Under the pieces are notes generated by a model. That model had not been told where the DNA came from, searched no databases, and saw only the letters and a program-made list of their open reading frames with translations. A program made the position numbers and the translations under genes. Shown here in pieces: positions 5,787 to 12,424 of a stretch of 14,365 bases of DNA. Numbering within the stretch: the stretch's first letter is position 1; each line of letters starts with the position of its first letter. Origin of the DNA: Baffinella frigidus (Eukaryota; Cryptophyceae; Cryptomonadales; Baffinellaceae); assembly GCA_026770585.1 (NCBI GenBank), contig MU646316.1, positions 1,102,415 through 1,116,779 on the forward strand, read 5' to 3'.

Positions 5787-6012
5787 ACCGACAGCTTAGT
5801 GGCGGTTGTAGAAGTAGTCCCACTGGTGGCGGGCGCGGCGCCAGTCGTCGTAGGACGCGGCGTCGTTGGCGCGGTAGTAGGTGTCCTCGGACTCCTGGTA
5901 GAGCGCGCGGGCCTGGGTGTTCTGGACGAACGCCTGGGTGTAGAGGTTCGCCGCCTTCTTGCCGTAGAGGATAGTCTGCATCTGCACAGAGGCATGCTTG
6001 ATTAGATGCTGC
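5787..6012 (-). repeat. 226-bp inverted repeat, left arm
   Basis: The reverse complement of this block matches 6937-7162 base for base apart from two substitutions near the acceptor-like site. It starts (minus strand) at GCAGCATCTAAT and ends at AAGCTGTCGGT just past the stop codon. Flanks on both sides are unrelated. Confidence 0.9.
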
Positions 6013-6056
6013 GTGGTTGGTGCTGCTCCTTTATCATCGCATGCGCGAGAGCTCAC
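5796..6056 (-). pseudogene. Inverted duplicate of the DYFYNRH-ending gene/exon
   Basis: An 86-codon frame shares its last about 70 residues (HLIKHASVQMQTILYGKKAA to QWDYFYNRH) with the 6857-7153 frame. The first 16 or so residues (MSSRACDDKGAAPTTQ) come from unrelated flanking DNA and do not resemble a signal or hydrophobic segment. The duplicated part begins 31 bases upstream of an acceptor-like CAG, so what was copied looks like the end of an intron plus a last exon. It may be silent or may serve as an alternative last exon. Confidence 0.45.
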
Positions 6057-6358
6057 TTCTCACCACTCTTGTCGCTGACCTCGCAGCTCTAAACTATCTT
6101 GAAAGACGCGGCATCGATGCTGCGAGGGGAACCAAGCGGCCCTGCACGCGCTGAACCAAGCGCCTGCGTGCGGGCTTTATCACAAGCGCTGATGAGAACC
6201 CGCCGAAGAACCTCGCCGCCTTGCTGACAAGGCAGTGGAGAAGGGGCGAGGGGGGAGAGGGCCGCGAGCAAGGGCCATCGTGTTCCACAGGTCCCAACAC
6301 GACCACACCACTGCACACGCCGCTGCGGCGCTGGACCAACCCGAAGGAACCGCGCTGC
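6013..6358. other. Spacer inside the inverted duplication
   Basis: GC-rich, with overlapping open frames on both strands but no recognisable domain, start context or repeat. Frames here appear to be chance openings in GC-rich DNA. Confidence 0.3.
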
Positions 6359-6790
6359 CACACCCTCACTAGCCAGCCCAGCCCTGCAGAACCCTCCTCG
6401 CCCCCTTCTGAGACCCCGGAGATGCGGTGCAGAATCCGCGGCGCATACCTTTGCTGAGTGAGATTTCCAGGCCAGCGAAGAGGCACAACTTTTGAGACAG
6501 CACGTCCACTTTCGCTAAAACCGTTTTAGCTCCAGCCTCGTCATCAAATCGAAAGTATGGCCGCGCCCCCTCGCCACCCTCCCCCTCCACGCTCTCCCCT
6601 CACCTCTTGCTCGCAGCCTCTGTCCTGCAATTGCCTGGGCGCAACGGGCGGCTGCACATGCGCGGGGGAGGGGGGCGCGTACTGCACACGCCCCCCCCTG
6701 GACAGCTGTATGTGGGTGCGCCTCTTGGCGGAAGGCCACGTTGACTAGAAGCCTGGCGTGCCAGCCCGCGCGGGCCGCCGCGAGTGCTTG
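6359..6790 (-). repeat. Long dispersed repeat G, minus copy
   Basis: About 430 bp whose reverse complement matches 10694-11132 closely along its whole length. Small indels occur, mainly near the outer end, where the segments between the CCCGCGCGGG palindrome and CTTCTAG differ. Both ends stop abruptly in unrelated DNA. Confidence 0.85.
6369..6590 (-). CDS. Hypothetical frame in repeat G (minus copy)
   Basis: A frame of 73 codons; the part shared with the 10835-11122 frame is DDEAGAKTVLAKVDVLSQKL followed by CLFAGLEISLSK and a Gly/Arg-rich tail ending QGWAG. Its start is not shared: here FRFDDEAG, in the other copy LSMDDEAG. An AAAG-GTATGC sequence after the SLSK codons fits a splice donor, so the tail may be intronic. 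Function is unknown. Confidence 0.3.
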   Translation of the reverse strand: MEGEGGEGARPYFRFDDEAGAKTVLAKVDVLSQKLCLFAGLEISLSKGMRRGFCTASPGSQKGARRVLQGWAG

Positions 6791-6856
6791 CCGGTGGTTA
6801 TTTGACAGTGGTATGGACGTTCTTCGTGGATGGGAAAGCCCGTCTTATTCTAGCAC

Positions 6857-7153
6857 ATGGACCGTAAGAACTCTTCCTGGCCTTTGGCTCTCGGTGCTCT
6901 GCTCTCGGTGCAGAGCACCGACCACGTTCACCCGAAGCAGCATCTAATCGAGCATGCCTCTCTGCAGATGCAGACTATCCTCTACGGCAAGAAGGCGGCG
7001 AACCTCTACACCCAGGCGTTCGTCCAGAACACCCAGGCCCGCGCGCTCTACCAGGAGTCCGAGGACACCTACTACCGCGCCAACGACGCCGCGTCCTACG
7101 ACGACTGGCGCCGCGCCCGCCACCAGTGGGACTACTTCTACAACCGCCACTAA
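6857..7153 (+). CDS. Hypothetical small protein ending DYFYNRH
   Basis: A 98-codon frame from ATG 6857 to TAA 7151-7153, the best gene candidate in the window. Residues 8-18 (WPLALGALLSV) are hydrophobic and follow a basic DRK, so a short signal peptide is possible. From residue about 38 the protein is rich in Tyr, Ala, Asp and Arg (YTQAFVQNTQARALYQESED, then ASYDDWRRARHQWDYFYNRH), probably helical, with strongly G/C-biased third positions. A CTAAT branch-like motif and CTCTCTGCAG just before a second ATG at 6968 suggest instead a last exon starting at 6968. AATAAA follows 134 bases after the stop. No family is recognised. The region from 6937 is duplicated in inverted orientation at 5787-6012. 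Confidence 0.5.
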   Translation: MDRKNSSWPLALGALLSVQSTDHVHPKQHLIEHASLQMQTILYGKKAANLYTQAFVQNTQARALYQESEDTYYRANDAASYDDWRRARHQWDYFYNRH

Positions 7154-7162
7154 GCTGTCGGT
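6937..7162 (+). repeat. 226-bp inverted repeat, right arm
   Basis: Partner of 5787-6012, separated by 924 bp that include the G repeat. The shared block covers the branch-like CTAAT, the acceptor-like CAG, the coding region and 9 bases after the stop codon. Confidence 0.9.
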
Positions 7163-7286
7163 TGGGGAGCACCTCAGTGTGCGTGCGCACATGCGCGCCC
7201 CGGCTGAGGGTAGGGGGGGCATCGCCCGTCGTCAGCGCCGTGAGTAGGCGTGGGGACGTGTGGTGCCAACAAACAGTGTACTCTGA

Positions 7287-7292
7287 AATAAA
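7287..7292 (+). promoter_or_regulatory. Candidate polyadenylation signal AATAAA
   Basis: A canonical AATAAA lies 134 bases past the stop of the 6857-7153 frame and outside the duplicated block, so only this copy has it. Confidence 0.4.
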
Positions 7293-7384
7293 CGGATCAA
7301 CGCTGAGAACCTGTCGAGACTGGTGCGGTGATACGTCGACACCCGTGTCAAGTTCCTGCCATCGCAAGTTGAACAGTCGCGAAT

Positions 7385-7431
7385 GACGCCCTGTCCGCGC
7401 GGGGCGTCCCTTCCCGCGCGGACAGGGCGTC
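7385..7431. repeat. Perfect 19-bp hairpin with overlapping direct repeat
   Basis: GACGCCCTGTCCGCGCGGG (7385-7403) pairs perfectly with 7413-7431 around a 9-base loop. The sequence GGGCGTCCCTTCCC occurs twice, once across the loop and once across the right border, so the structure has both inverted and direct repetition. It lies about 230 bases downstream of the gene's stop. Confidence 0.8.
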
Positions 7432-7639
7432 CCTTCCCACTTAGCAGCCACCGGGGGGGCTTCACAGATACAGTCCATCTAAAATTTATACTAGAATCGT
7501 ATCCATTTCCCTAGAACCTAACCGGAATTTCACCTTGACTTCAAGGTGAAAAGTCCTCGGTTGCTACCAAGTGGAAGTGCCATCACTGGCACACGCGAGG
7601 AGGGGAAAGGAAATGGTTCATGTCCGACACCGCACACAC
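7432..7639. other. Unassigned spacer
   Basis: No gene is visible. A short inverted pair CACCTTGA and TCAAGGTG (about 7530-7550) is the only structure I see. Confidence 0.3.
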
Positions 7640-7720
7640 GTACAGTAGTACCAGTGCACTGGGCATAGGCATACTGTAGGTTTCTAGGGGGCGCGATTTC
7701 TTATGAGCGAGGTGCCCCTG
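7640..7720 (+). mobile_element. MITE C7, degraded left half
   Basis: The right end is intact (TTATGAGCGAGGTGCCCCTG) and the core survives as GCATACTGTAGGTTTCTAGG, but no left end matching CAGGGGTACCTCGC can be found. It is an old or truncated copy. Confidence 0.65.
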
Positions 7721-7938
7721 TACCCGGGTAATTGCGCCCGGTCTCTGAATCGCTTCGTGTTTCTCCTTCGCTCACCTTCCATCCGTACACATGTAGATGC
7801 CCTTGGAGCCTAGATACCCACACCATTAGTTTAAGGTCGACAACCCATAAAAATGGGAGTTAATCGGTTTCGGGATGGAGTTTGTACGCCACAGGATTGA
7901 GTCAGGGTGTCTCAGGATTCAGTAAGGACGAGTCGGGG
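7721..7938. other. Unassigned spacer
   Basis: No gene or named repeat. The last 30 bases (GAGTCAGGGTGTCTCAGGAT) already resemble the 21-bp minisatellite that resumes after E2. Confidence 0.3.
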
Positions 7939-8057
7939 TTTAGGTCCTTGAGGTTCTTTTAACTTCCAACATAGGCGGACACCGGAACTGATTCTGTAGA
8001 AAGGCCATGCTTCCTTTCGGATCACATCAAGCCCCCATGTACATAGGATCGCGGCAG
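7939..8057 (-). mobile_element. Dispersed repeat E2, near full length
   Basis: Runs from TTTAGGTCCTTGAGG to GGATCGCGGCAG, the outer borders defined by E6. The minus-strand frame reads VIRKEAWPFYRISSGVRLCW without a stop and goes on to GPK. It interrupts the minisatellite, whose units lie on both sides. Confidence 0.7.
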
Positions 8058-8720
8058 AAAGATTCAGTCAGGAGGACTCAGGATTCCGTCAGAAGGACTC
8101 GGGGTTTAGTCTGGAGGACTCAAAATTCGGTCAGGAGGACTCATGATTTAGTTTAGAGGACTCAGGATTCAATCAAGAGGTCCCGGGATTTACTCAGGGG
8201 GACTCGGGGTTCAGTCAAGAGGACTCAGGATTCAGTCAGGAGGACTCAGGATTCAGTCAGGAGGTCTTAGGATTCAATCAAGAGTTCTCAGGATTTACTC
8301 AGGAGGACTCAGGATTCGGTCAGTGGGACTCAGGATTCAGTCAGGGGGACTCAAATTTTAGTCAGGACGAGTCAAGATTCAGTCAGAAGGACTCAGTCTG
8401 GAGGACTCAAAATTCAGTCAGGGGGACTCAGAATTTAGTCTAGAGGACTCAGGATTCAATCAAGAGGTCTCGGAGTTTACTCAGAGGGACTCGGGGTTCA
8501 GTCAGGAGGATTCAGGATTTGGTCAGGAGGACTCAAGATTCAGTCAGAAGGACTCAGGATTTAGTCAGGAGGAATCAGGATTCAATCAAGAGGTCTCAGG
8601 ATTTACTGGAGAGGACTCAGGATTCAGTCAGCGAGGCTCAGGGCAGTCAGGAGGCCTCAGGATTGAGTTTTGAGAACTCGGGAGAAAATGAGGAGGCCTC
8701 AGGATACAATGAGGAGTTTC
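8058..8720 (+). repeat. 21-bp minisatellite
   Basis: About 30 imperfect units of GATTCAGTCAGGAGGACTCAG. The 21-base length equals seven codons, so a frame such as 8519-8764 reads RRTQDSV-type heptads without being a gene. A variant GGATTCAATCAAGAG recurs at 8165, 8270, 8452 and 8578, giving a higher-order pattern of about 105-180 bp. Units decay to GAGGCCTCAGGAT-like forms at the right edge. Confidence 0.85.
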
Positions 8721-8876
8721 CAGAAAACGGGTGCTCCGACATCGGCCGGTATCTGTTTTCTTAGATAAGTACGGTCGGTACTAATTGACTAAACGCAAGA
8801 TTTAGTCAACCCTTTGGTACTGAATTAAGAAAACGGGGGGGGCAAATCCGGTCTGTGTTCTTAAGTTTTGGTTTCG
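8721..8876. other. Unassigned spacer
   Basis: AT-richer, with TAGATAAGTACGGTCGGTAC and TTAGTCAA motifs; no gene or repeat identified. Confidence 0.3.
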
Positions 8877-8950
8877 TATCCCTTAAGTGGCGAGTAGGCT
8901 CATACGCCCTACGGTAGGGCCCTAGGACCTGCCTCGCCACTTAAGGGATA
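8877..8950 (+). mobile_element. Palindromic MITE B6, minimal form
   Basis: The shortest B copy (74 bp), with perfect ends TATCCCTTAAGTGGCGAG and CTCGCCACTTAAGGGATA and the core GCCCTACGGTAGGGCCCTAGG. It has no slot hairpin: ACCTGC joins the right end directly. It may be the ancestral form, or one that lost its hairpin. Confidence 0.85.
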
Positions 8951-8973
8951 GCCCACAGACCCCCGTATGCCTA

Positions 8974-9090
8974 CATGGGTACCTCGCTCATAAGAAAGCG
9001 CCCCCCCCTAGGACCCTGCAGTAGGCCTATGTATAAGACCCTTTGGTGGTCCTGCGGGGGGAGCGCTTTCTTATGAGAGAGGTACCTCTG
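8974..9090 (+). mobile_element. Palindromic MITE C8
   Basis: A 117-bp C element between TA dinucleotides, with ends CATGGGTACCTCGCTCAT and ATGAGAGAGGTACCTCTG. The core is CCCTGCAGTAGG, in which one arm of the usual CCTACNGTAGG has mutated. Confidence 0.8.
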
Positions 9091-9480
9091 TAGATGGGCC
9101 GTATCCCCAGAAGGATAGAGCGAGGAGGTATTATGTTAGCGTCTGAAGGGCTCAGAACAGCATCTTGCGTTCTTTGGATAGAGTCAGGAGGTCTCATGGT
9201 AGGTCCTTTAGGTCATTTAGGTCATTCAGGTCCTTTAGGTTCTTTTAACTCTCACCACAGGCGGACACTGGAACTGATTCTGTAGAAAAGTCCTGCTTCC
9301 TTTTCAGATAGAATCAAGTCTGTCTGTACAGAGGATCGCAGCTGAAACCGGATAGAGTCTGGCAGCCTCGGGATACAATCCGGAGGACCCAGGATGGACT
9401 CTGAAGGTCGGACCAGAGCCTGTATCCCCAGAGGTCTCGGGAAAGCGTGGCGACGGCGTTCTGAGGACTCGAGATAGGAT
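9091..9480. other. Diverged minisatellite-like tract around E3
   Basis: GGATAGAG-CGAGGAGGT, GATAGAGTCAGGAGGTCTCA and GATAGAGTCTGGCAGCCTCG are spaced relatives of the 21-bp unit, with intervening unique bases. No coding signal is convincing. Confidence 0.4.
9200..9344 (-). mobile_element. Dispersed repeat E3
   Basis: An E copy whose outer end is stretched by extra ten-base units (GGTCCTTTAGGTCATTTAGG). On the minus strand the frame is open to SSSVRLW and then meets a TGA, so it is broken at the codon before ELKEPKGPK. Confidence 0.65.
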
Positions 9481-9683
9481 TTCGAGGCCATGATGTTGCA
9501 GACGCAGCCCCGATAATGCTGAGCACAGACGAGCGAGCCGGGCTGAGATAATCTCTTCGTAGGTTGTAGCACGATCAACACGTCTACGGCCATAAACCAC
9601 GAGCCAGAACTTTGATCACTATCCCGATTGAAGTCTGAATTTTTTCAAATCACTCAACCCTCTACGCAGAAGAGAATTTTTAG
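9481..9683. other. Unassigned spacer
   Basis: Overlapping short frames on the minus strand have no recognisable domain; no repeat found. Confidence 0.3.
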
Positions 9684-9790
9684 TATCCCTTAAGTGCCCA
9701 GTAGGCTCATACGCCCTACCGTAGGGCCCTAGGACCTACCTAGGACCTCTTGGCCTGCATATTTGCAGGCCTGGGCACTTAAGGGGTATA
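9684..9790 (-). mobile_element. Palindromic MITE B7 with changed but matching arms
   Basis: Ends read TATCCCTTAAGTGCCCAG and CTGGGCACTTAAGGGGTATA. Compared with B1 the left arm has two G-to-C changes (GTGGCGAG to GTGCCCAG) and the right arm has the two matching C-to-G changes, so pairing is kept. The slot hairpin is GGCCTGCATATTTGCAGGCC (9752-9771, 8-bp arms and TATT loop), next to the right end here. Relative to B1 the element is reversed. Confidence 0.85.
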
Positions 9791-10142
9791 ATACACATAC
9801 TTTCACCAACTGGTACTGCATCCCCCAGCCAGTTTTAGTTTTCAACAAAAAACTGGTAGTTATAAGACTGGTTGATGGGTTCTCGTCGGCCAGCCTGGTG
9901 TAACCACCCCTGACTGTTTCTGGGAGGATCGTTTTTACATGTGGAGTTTTAAATCTTTGTACCAGGATATGGTGCTGCAACCTCGCGTTTGGGCTAATTT
10001 CGCAAAATTACGAGACCAATGAACAAAAAAATCCACACAAACACACTTTTAAAAGAACATCTGTTCTAAATAAGCCCCTGTAGCATTCTCGTGTGTTACG
10101 TCGGAGTTGCCATTTTTGGGGAATTCTCAACCTACCCACACT
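9791..10142. other. AT-richer spacer
   Basis: No gene is supported. It holds a short hairpin (CCAGTTTT at 9829-9836 with AAAACTGG at 9849-9856) and several ACTGG/CCAGT motifs around it. Confidence 0.3.
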
Positions 10143-10233
10143 TTTAGGTCCTTTAGGTTCTTCGAGCTCCCAACATAGGCGGACACCGGAACTGGTTCTG
10201 CAGAAAAGCCATGCTTCCTTTCGGATCACATTA
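10143..10233 (-). mobile_element. Dispersed repeat E4, truncated
   Basis: TTTAGGTCCTTTAGGTTCTT to CGGATCACAT, then unrelated sequence, so the GCCCCCCGGTGCAGAAGGAT part is missing. The minus-strand frame IRKEAWLFCRTSSGVRLCWE continues openly to LEEPKGPK. Confidence 0.7.
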
Positions 10234-10398
10234 AAAAGGTCTGGCTCTCAAACTGCGGGTATGTACAGCGCTCGGCATGCCGTGCCATGGAACACGATTT
10301 ATTCTTGGACTCAAAGAAGATGGATTGGATAGAGCCTTTAGCGATTTATGAAGCAAATTCCCTGATTTTGCCAAAACTATTTATCTATTTTTCAGTGT

Positions 10399-10428
10399 GT
10401 GATTTCAGTACCTCGTACTGAAAATCAC
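10399..10428. repeat. Short hairpin
   Basis: GTGATTTCAGTAC pairs with GTACTGAAAATCAC (one bulged T) across a three-base CTC loop. It lies in an otherwise empty AT-rich stretch. Confidence 0.6.
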
Positions 10429-10463
10429 CGACCGGAATTACACGTTTTCTGAATTTAGGAACC

Positions 10464-10568
10464 TATCCCTTAAGTGGCGAGTTGGCCCATACGCCTTACC
10501 GTAGGGCCCTGGGACTTGCCCAGGACCTGTAGGGGGTCCTTTAAGACCCCCCCGCCACTTAAGAGATA
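10464..10568 (-). mobile_element. Palindromic MITE B8
   Basis: Ends TATCCCTTAAGTGGCGAG and CGCCACTTAAGAGATA. The slot hairpin at 10532-10551 (GGGGGTCCTTTAAGACCCCC) is the exact reverse complement of the one in B2, so B2 and B8 are the only two copies that share a hairpin. The core is CCTTACCGTAGGG. Confidence 0.8.
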
Positions 10569-10693
10569 CCGACGCAAATCTCTCCTGCTTATCTTAATAT
10601 AAAAACGAAAAACCAAACAAACAAAACTGATCATCTACGAGGAGTGTGACATGGATGACGCTTTTAAAAAAACAGAATCACGCAAGTGACACC
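10569..10693. other. A-rich spacer
   Basis: Contains AATATAAAAACGAAAAACCA and ACAAACAAAAC. No gene or repeat is seen; the run of A could be the tail of a retrocopied insertion but nothing upstream supports that. Confidence 0.3.
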
Positions 10694-11132
10694 GAGCACT
10701 TGTGGCGGCCCGCGCGGGCAGGAACGGCAAGCTTCTAGAAGGCTCTCGACGTGGCCTTCCGCCAAGAGGCGCACCCCCAAATACAGCTGTCCAGGGGGGG
10801 ATGTGTGCAGTAAGCCCCCCCCTCCCCCGCGCACGTGCAGCCACCCGTTGCGCCCAGGCAATTGCAGGACAGAGGCTGCGAGCAAGAGGTGAGGGGAGAG
10901 CGTGGAGGGGGAGGGTGGCGAGGGGGCGCGGCCATACTTTCGATGGATGACGAGGCTGGAGCTAAAACGGTTTTAGCGAAAGTGGACGTGCTGTCTCAAA
11001 AGTTGTGCCTCTTCGCTGGCCTGAAAATCTCACTCAGCAAAGGTATGCGCCGCGGATTCTGCACCGCATCTCCGGGGTCTCAGAAGGGGGCGAGGAGGGT
11101 TCTGCAGGGCTGGGCTGGCTAGTGCGGGTGTG
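10694..11132 (+). repeat. Long dispersed repeat G, plus copy
   Basis: About 439 bp matching the reverse complement of 6359-6790, from GAGCACTTGTGGCGGCCCGC to GCTAGTGCGGGTGTG. Such high similarity over 430 bp, between DNA about 4 kb apart and in opposite orientation, implies recent duplication or conversion. Confidence 0.85.
10835..11122 (+). CDS. Hypothetical frame in repeat G (plus copy)
   Basis: A frame of 95 codons. The first 35 residues (QDRGCEQEVRGERGGGGWRG) lie in G-rich low-complexity DNA. From residue 37 it reads MDDEAGAKTVLAKVDVLSQK then LCLFAGLKISLSK, and this part is kept in the other copy with one residue changed (K to E). After SLSK comes AAAG-GTATGC, a good splice-donor match, so the Arg/Gly tail may be untranslated. 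No family is recognised. Confidence 0.3.
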   Translation: MQPPVAPRQLQDRGCEQEVRGERGGGGWRGGAAILSMDDEAGAKTVLAKVDVLSQKLCLFAGLKISLSKGMRRGFCTASPGSQKGARRVLQGWAG

Positions 11133-11343
11133 AGAGCAAGGTTCTGAGAGCGATCCACTCAGTGCGGTCTCCTTAGTAGCACATTATCTCTGGTCGGAGG
11201 AGAAGCATCTGCTGTTCTCTCAGGTTCAGAGTCCCAGCAGCGGCTTACTCGGCATCTTTTCCCATCAGGCATCAAGGCTGCTTTAACCTTGAAAATGATC
11301 TTCAACAGCCTCAACTTTCAAAAGTATAAAAAGTATATCCACG
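11133..11343. other. Unassigned spacer
   Basis: No gene or named repeat is visible between the G copy and the truncated B9. Confidence 0.3.
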
Positions 11344-11413
11344 TATCCCTCAAGTGGCCAGTAGCCAATACGCTCGTACCGTGGGGCAAACGTAGGAGCC
11401 CAGGACCTGTGAG
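11344..11413 (+). mobile_element. MITE B9, right part replaced by GA repeats
   Basis: Starts TATCCCTCAAGTGGCCAGTA and retains a worn core (GTACCGTGGGGC) and CCAGGACCTG, then runs into GAGCGAGACAGAGAG. The right end is missing. Its GTGGCCAG arm matches the right arm of B4. Confidence 0.65.
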
Positions 11414-11447
11414 CGAGACAGAGAGCGAGAGCGAGAGAGAGAGAGAA

Positions 11448-11486
<39 letters not shown>

Positions 11487-11493
11487 AAGAGAG
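11404..11493 (+). repeat. GA-rich microsatellite
   Basis: Almost pure purine run of GAGA and GAAA units (GAGAGAGAGAAAGAGAGAGA style). Frames giving runs of Ser/Leu or Arg/Glu are repeat artefacts. Confidence 0.9.
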
Positions 11494-11555
11494 GTGGGTA
11501 CTTGGGAGACTTGCTGGACTGCACGTGGCACCGACGCAGTGAATTTTATCGAAGC

Positions 11556-11649
11556 TCTTAGGTCCTTGAGATTCTTCGAGCTTTCAACATAGGCGGACAC
11601 TGGAACGTGTGTTCAGCAGAAAAGCCATGGTTCCGTTCGGATCACATCG
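11556..11649 (-). mobile_element. Dispersed repeat E5, truncated and frame-broken
   Basis: TCTTAGGTCCTTGAGATTCT to TCGGATCACATC. The minus-strand frame open in other copies is disrupted by an indel near CTGCTGAACACACG and by TGA after RLC. Confidence 0.65.
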
Positions 11650-11747
11650 AGAAGGCGCGTGCGGGGGCAGGAACGTCCTCTCAACCGAGTGTGGCGTGTA
11701 CACTGAGACTGAGACTAAACCTAGCCACCTTGGCCACTTATGGCGAC

Positions 11748-11789
11748 AAGTGGACCCTACTAAGTGGACCGCACTAAGTGGATCACTCT
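11748..11789 (+). repeat. Three-copy 14-bp tandem repeat
   Basis: AAGTGGACCCTACT, AAGTGGACCGCACT and AAGTGGATCACTCT follow each other. The unit resembles the CTTAAGTGG terminus of B elements only over AAGTGG, so a link is not supported. Confidence 0.65.
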
Positions 11790-11833
11790 CAGACACCTTG
11801 TCACGTGCGCGAGGGAGTACAGAAACTCCTGTA

Positions 11834-11970
11834 CAGGGGTGCCCCCACCTACAGGGGTGCCTAGCTCATCAGAACCTGCCCCCTCCCCCCAGGACCACCA
11901 TAGGGCCCTACGGATAGTCCTACTGTAGGGTCCTGGGAGGAGGCAGTTCCTTATGAGCGAGGTACCCCTG
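11834..11970 (+). mobile_element. MITE C9 with a partial extra left end
   Basis: The full element spans 11852-11970, with ends CAGGGGTGCCTAGCTCATCA and TTATGAGCGAGGTACCCCTG and core CCTACTGTAGGGTCCTGG. Just upstream, at 11834, a second CAGGGGTGCCCCCACC piece repeats the left end and C-run, as in C4 but only once. Confidence 0.8.
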
Positions 11971-12013
11971 TATTGCCACTGCTTCAGGACCCGACCTGGT
12001 CGCCCGCCCGAGC

Positions 12014-12046
12014 ACCCCCCTCGAGGTTGTTGTGTTGAGGAACGTT
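12014..12046 (+). repeat. Empty-site copy for repeat E6
   Basis: CACCCCCCTCGAGGTTGTTG followed by TGTTGAGGAACG is uninterrupted here. The same sequence is split by E6 at 12157-12176 and 12301-12314, so this is a ready pre-insertion reference. Confidence 0.75.
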
Positions 12047-12176
12047 TCTTATTGACCGCTCAGCTCTCCGAATCCCGCGCCGCGCGCCGCCGCGGGAGAT
12101 TAACTGATTAACTGAGTGGCTGGTTGGATGCTGGACATATGAGTGGAAGCTTGACCACCCCCCTCGAGGTTGTTGT

Positions 12177-12300
12177 CTGCCGCGATCCTTCTGCACCGGG
12201 GGGCCTGAATGTGATCCGAAAGGAAGCATGGCCTTTCTGCAGGATAAGTTCCGGTGTCCGCCTATGTTGGGAGCTCGAAGATCCTAAAGGACCTAAAGGA
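12177..12300 (+). mobile_element. Dispersed repeat E6, full length with defined borders
   Basis: A 124-bp insertion starting CTGCCGCGATCC and ending CCTAAAGGACCTAAAGGA. Comparison with the empty copy gives a 3-bp duplication, TGT, on both sides. There are no terminal inverted repeats, poly-A tail or LTR-like ends. The frame APGGLNVIRKEAWPFCRISS continues openly to EDPKGPKG. It defines the full extent of the E family. Confidence 0.75.
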
Positions 12301-12424
12301 TGTGTTGAGGAACGACAACGCAAGCACACCTCCCCCCATCGATTCGTCGTCGTTTGCAACGCTTAGAGGGTCCTCTCGGTCGAAGCAAGGGGCAGAACAA
12401 GTCACGGGCACGTGTGAAGCAAGC

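Noticed and set aside
5471-5974. A 167-codon plus-strand frame across the left inverted-repeat arm
   Set aside because: It is antisense to the duplicated exon, reads Arg/Gly-rich low-complexity residues, and its right half recurs only as the opposite strand of the other arm (6975-7478 minus). It is a shadow of the GC-rich coding strand.
5787-6590. A two-exon minus-strand gene joining the G frame (donor AAAG-GTATGC) to the DYFYNRH exon
   Set aside because: The donor is in phase 1, while the acceptor-like CAG requires phase 0 for the YGKK frame; joining them gives the wrong frame. The plus-strand exon copy also has no G copy in a matching position.
8519-8764. An 81-codon frame with RRTQDSV heptads
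   Set aside because: The 21-bp unit is a multiple of three, so open frames arise automatically. Units outside this interval shift frame or have stops, and there is no start or stop logic.
11283-11600. Frames with long Ser/Leu or Arg/Glu runs
   Set aside because: They come directly from the GA microsatellite.
11748-11789. The 14-bp AAGTGGACC repeats as pieces of B ends
   Set aside because: Similarity is limited to AAGTGG, which is too short to support descent.
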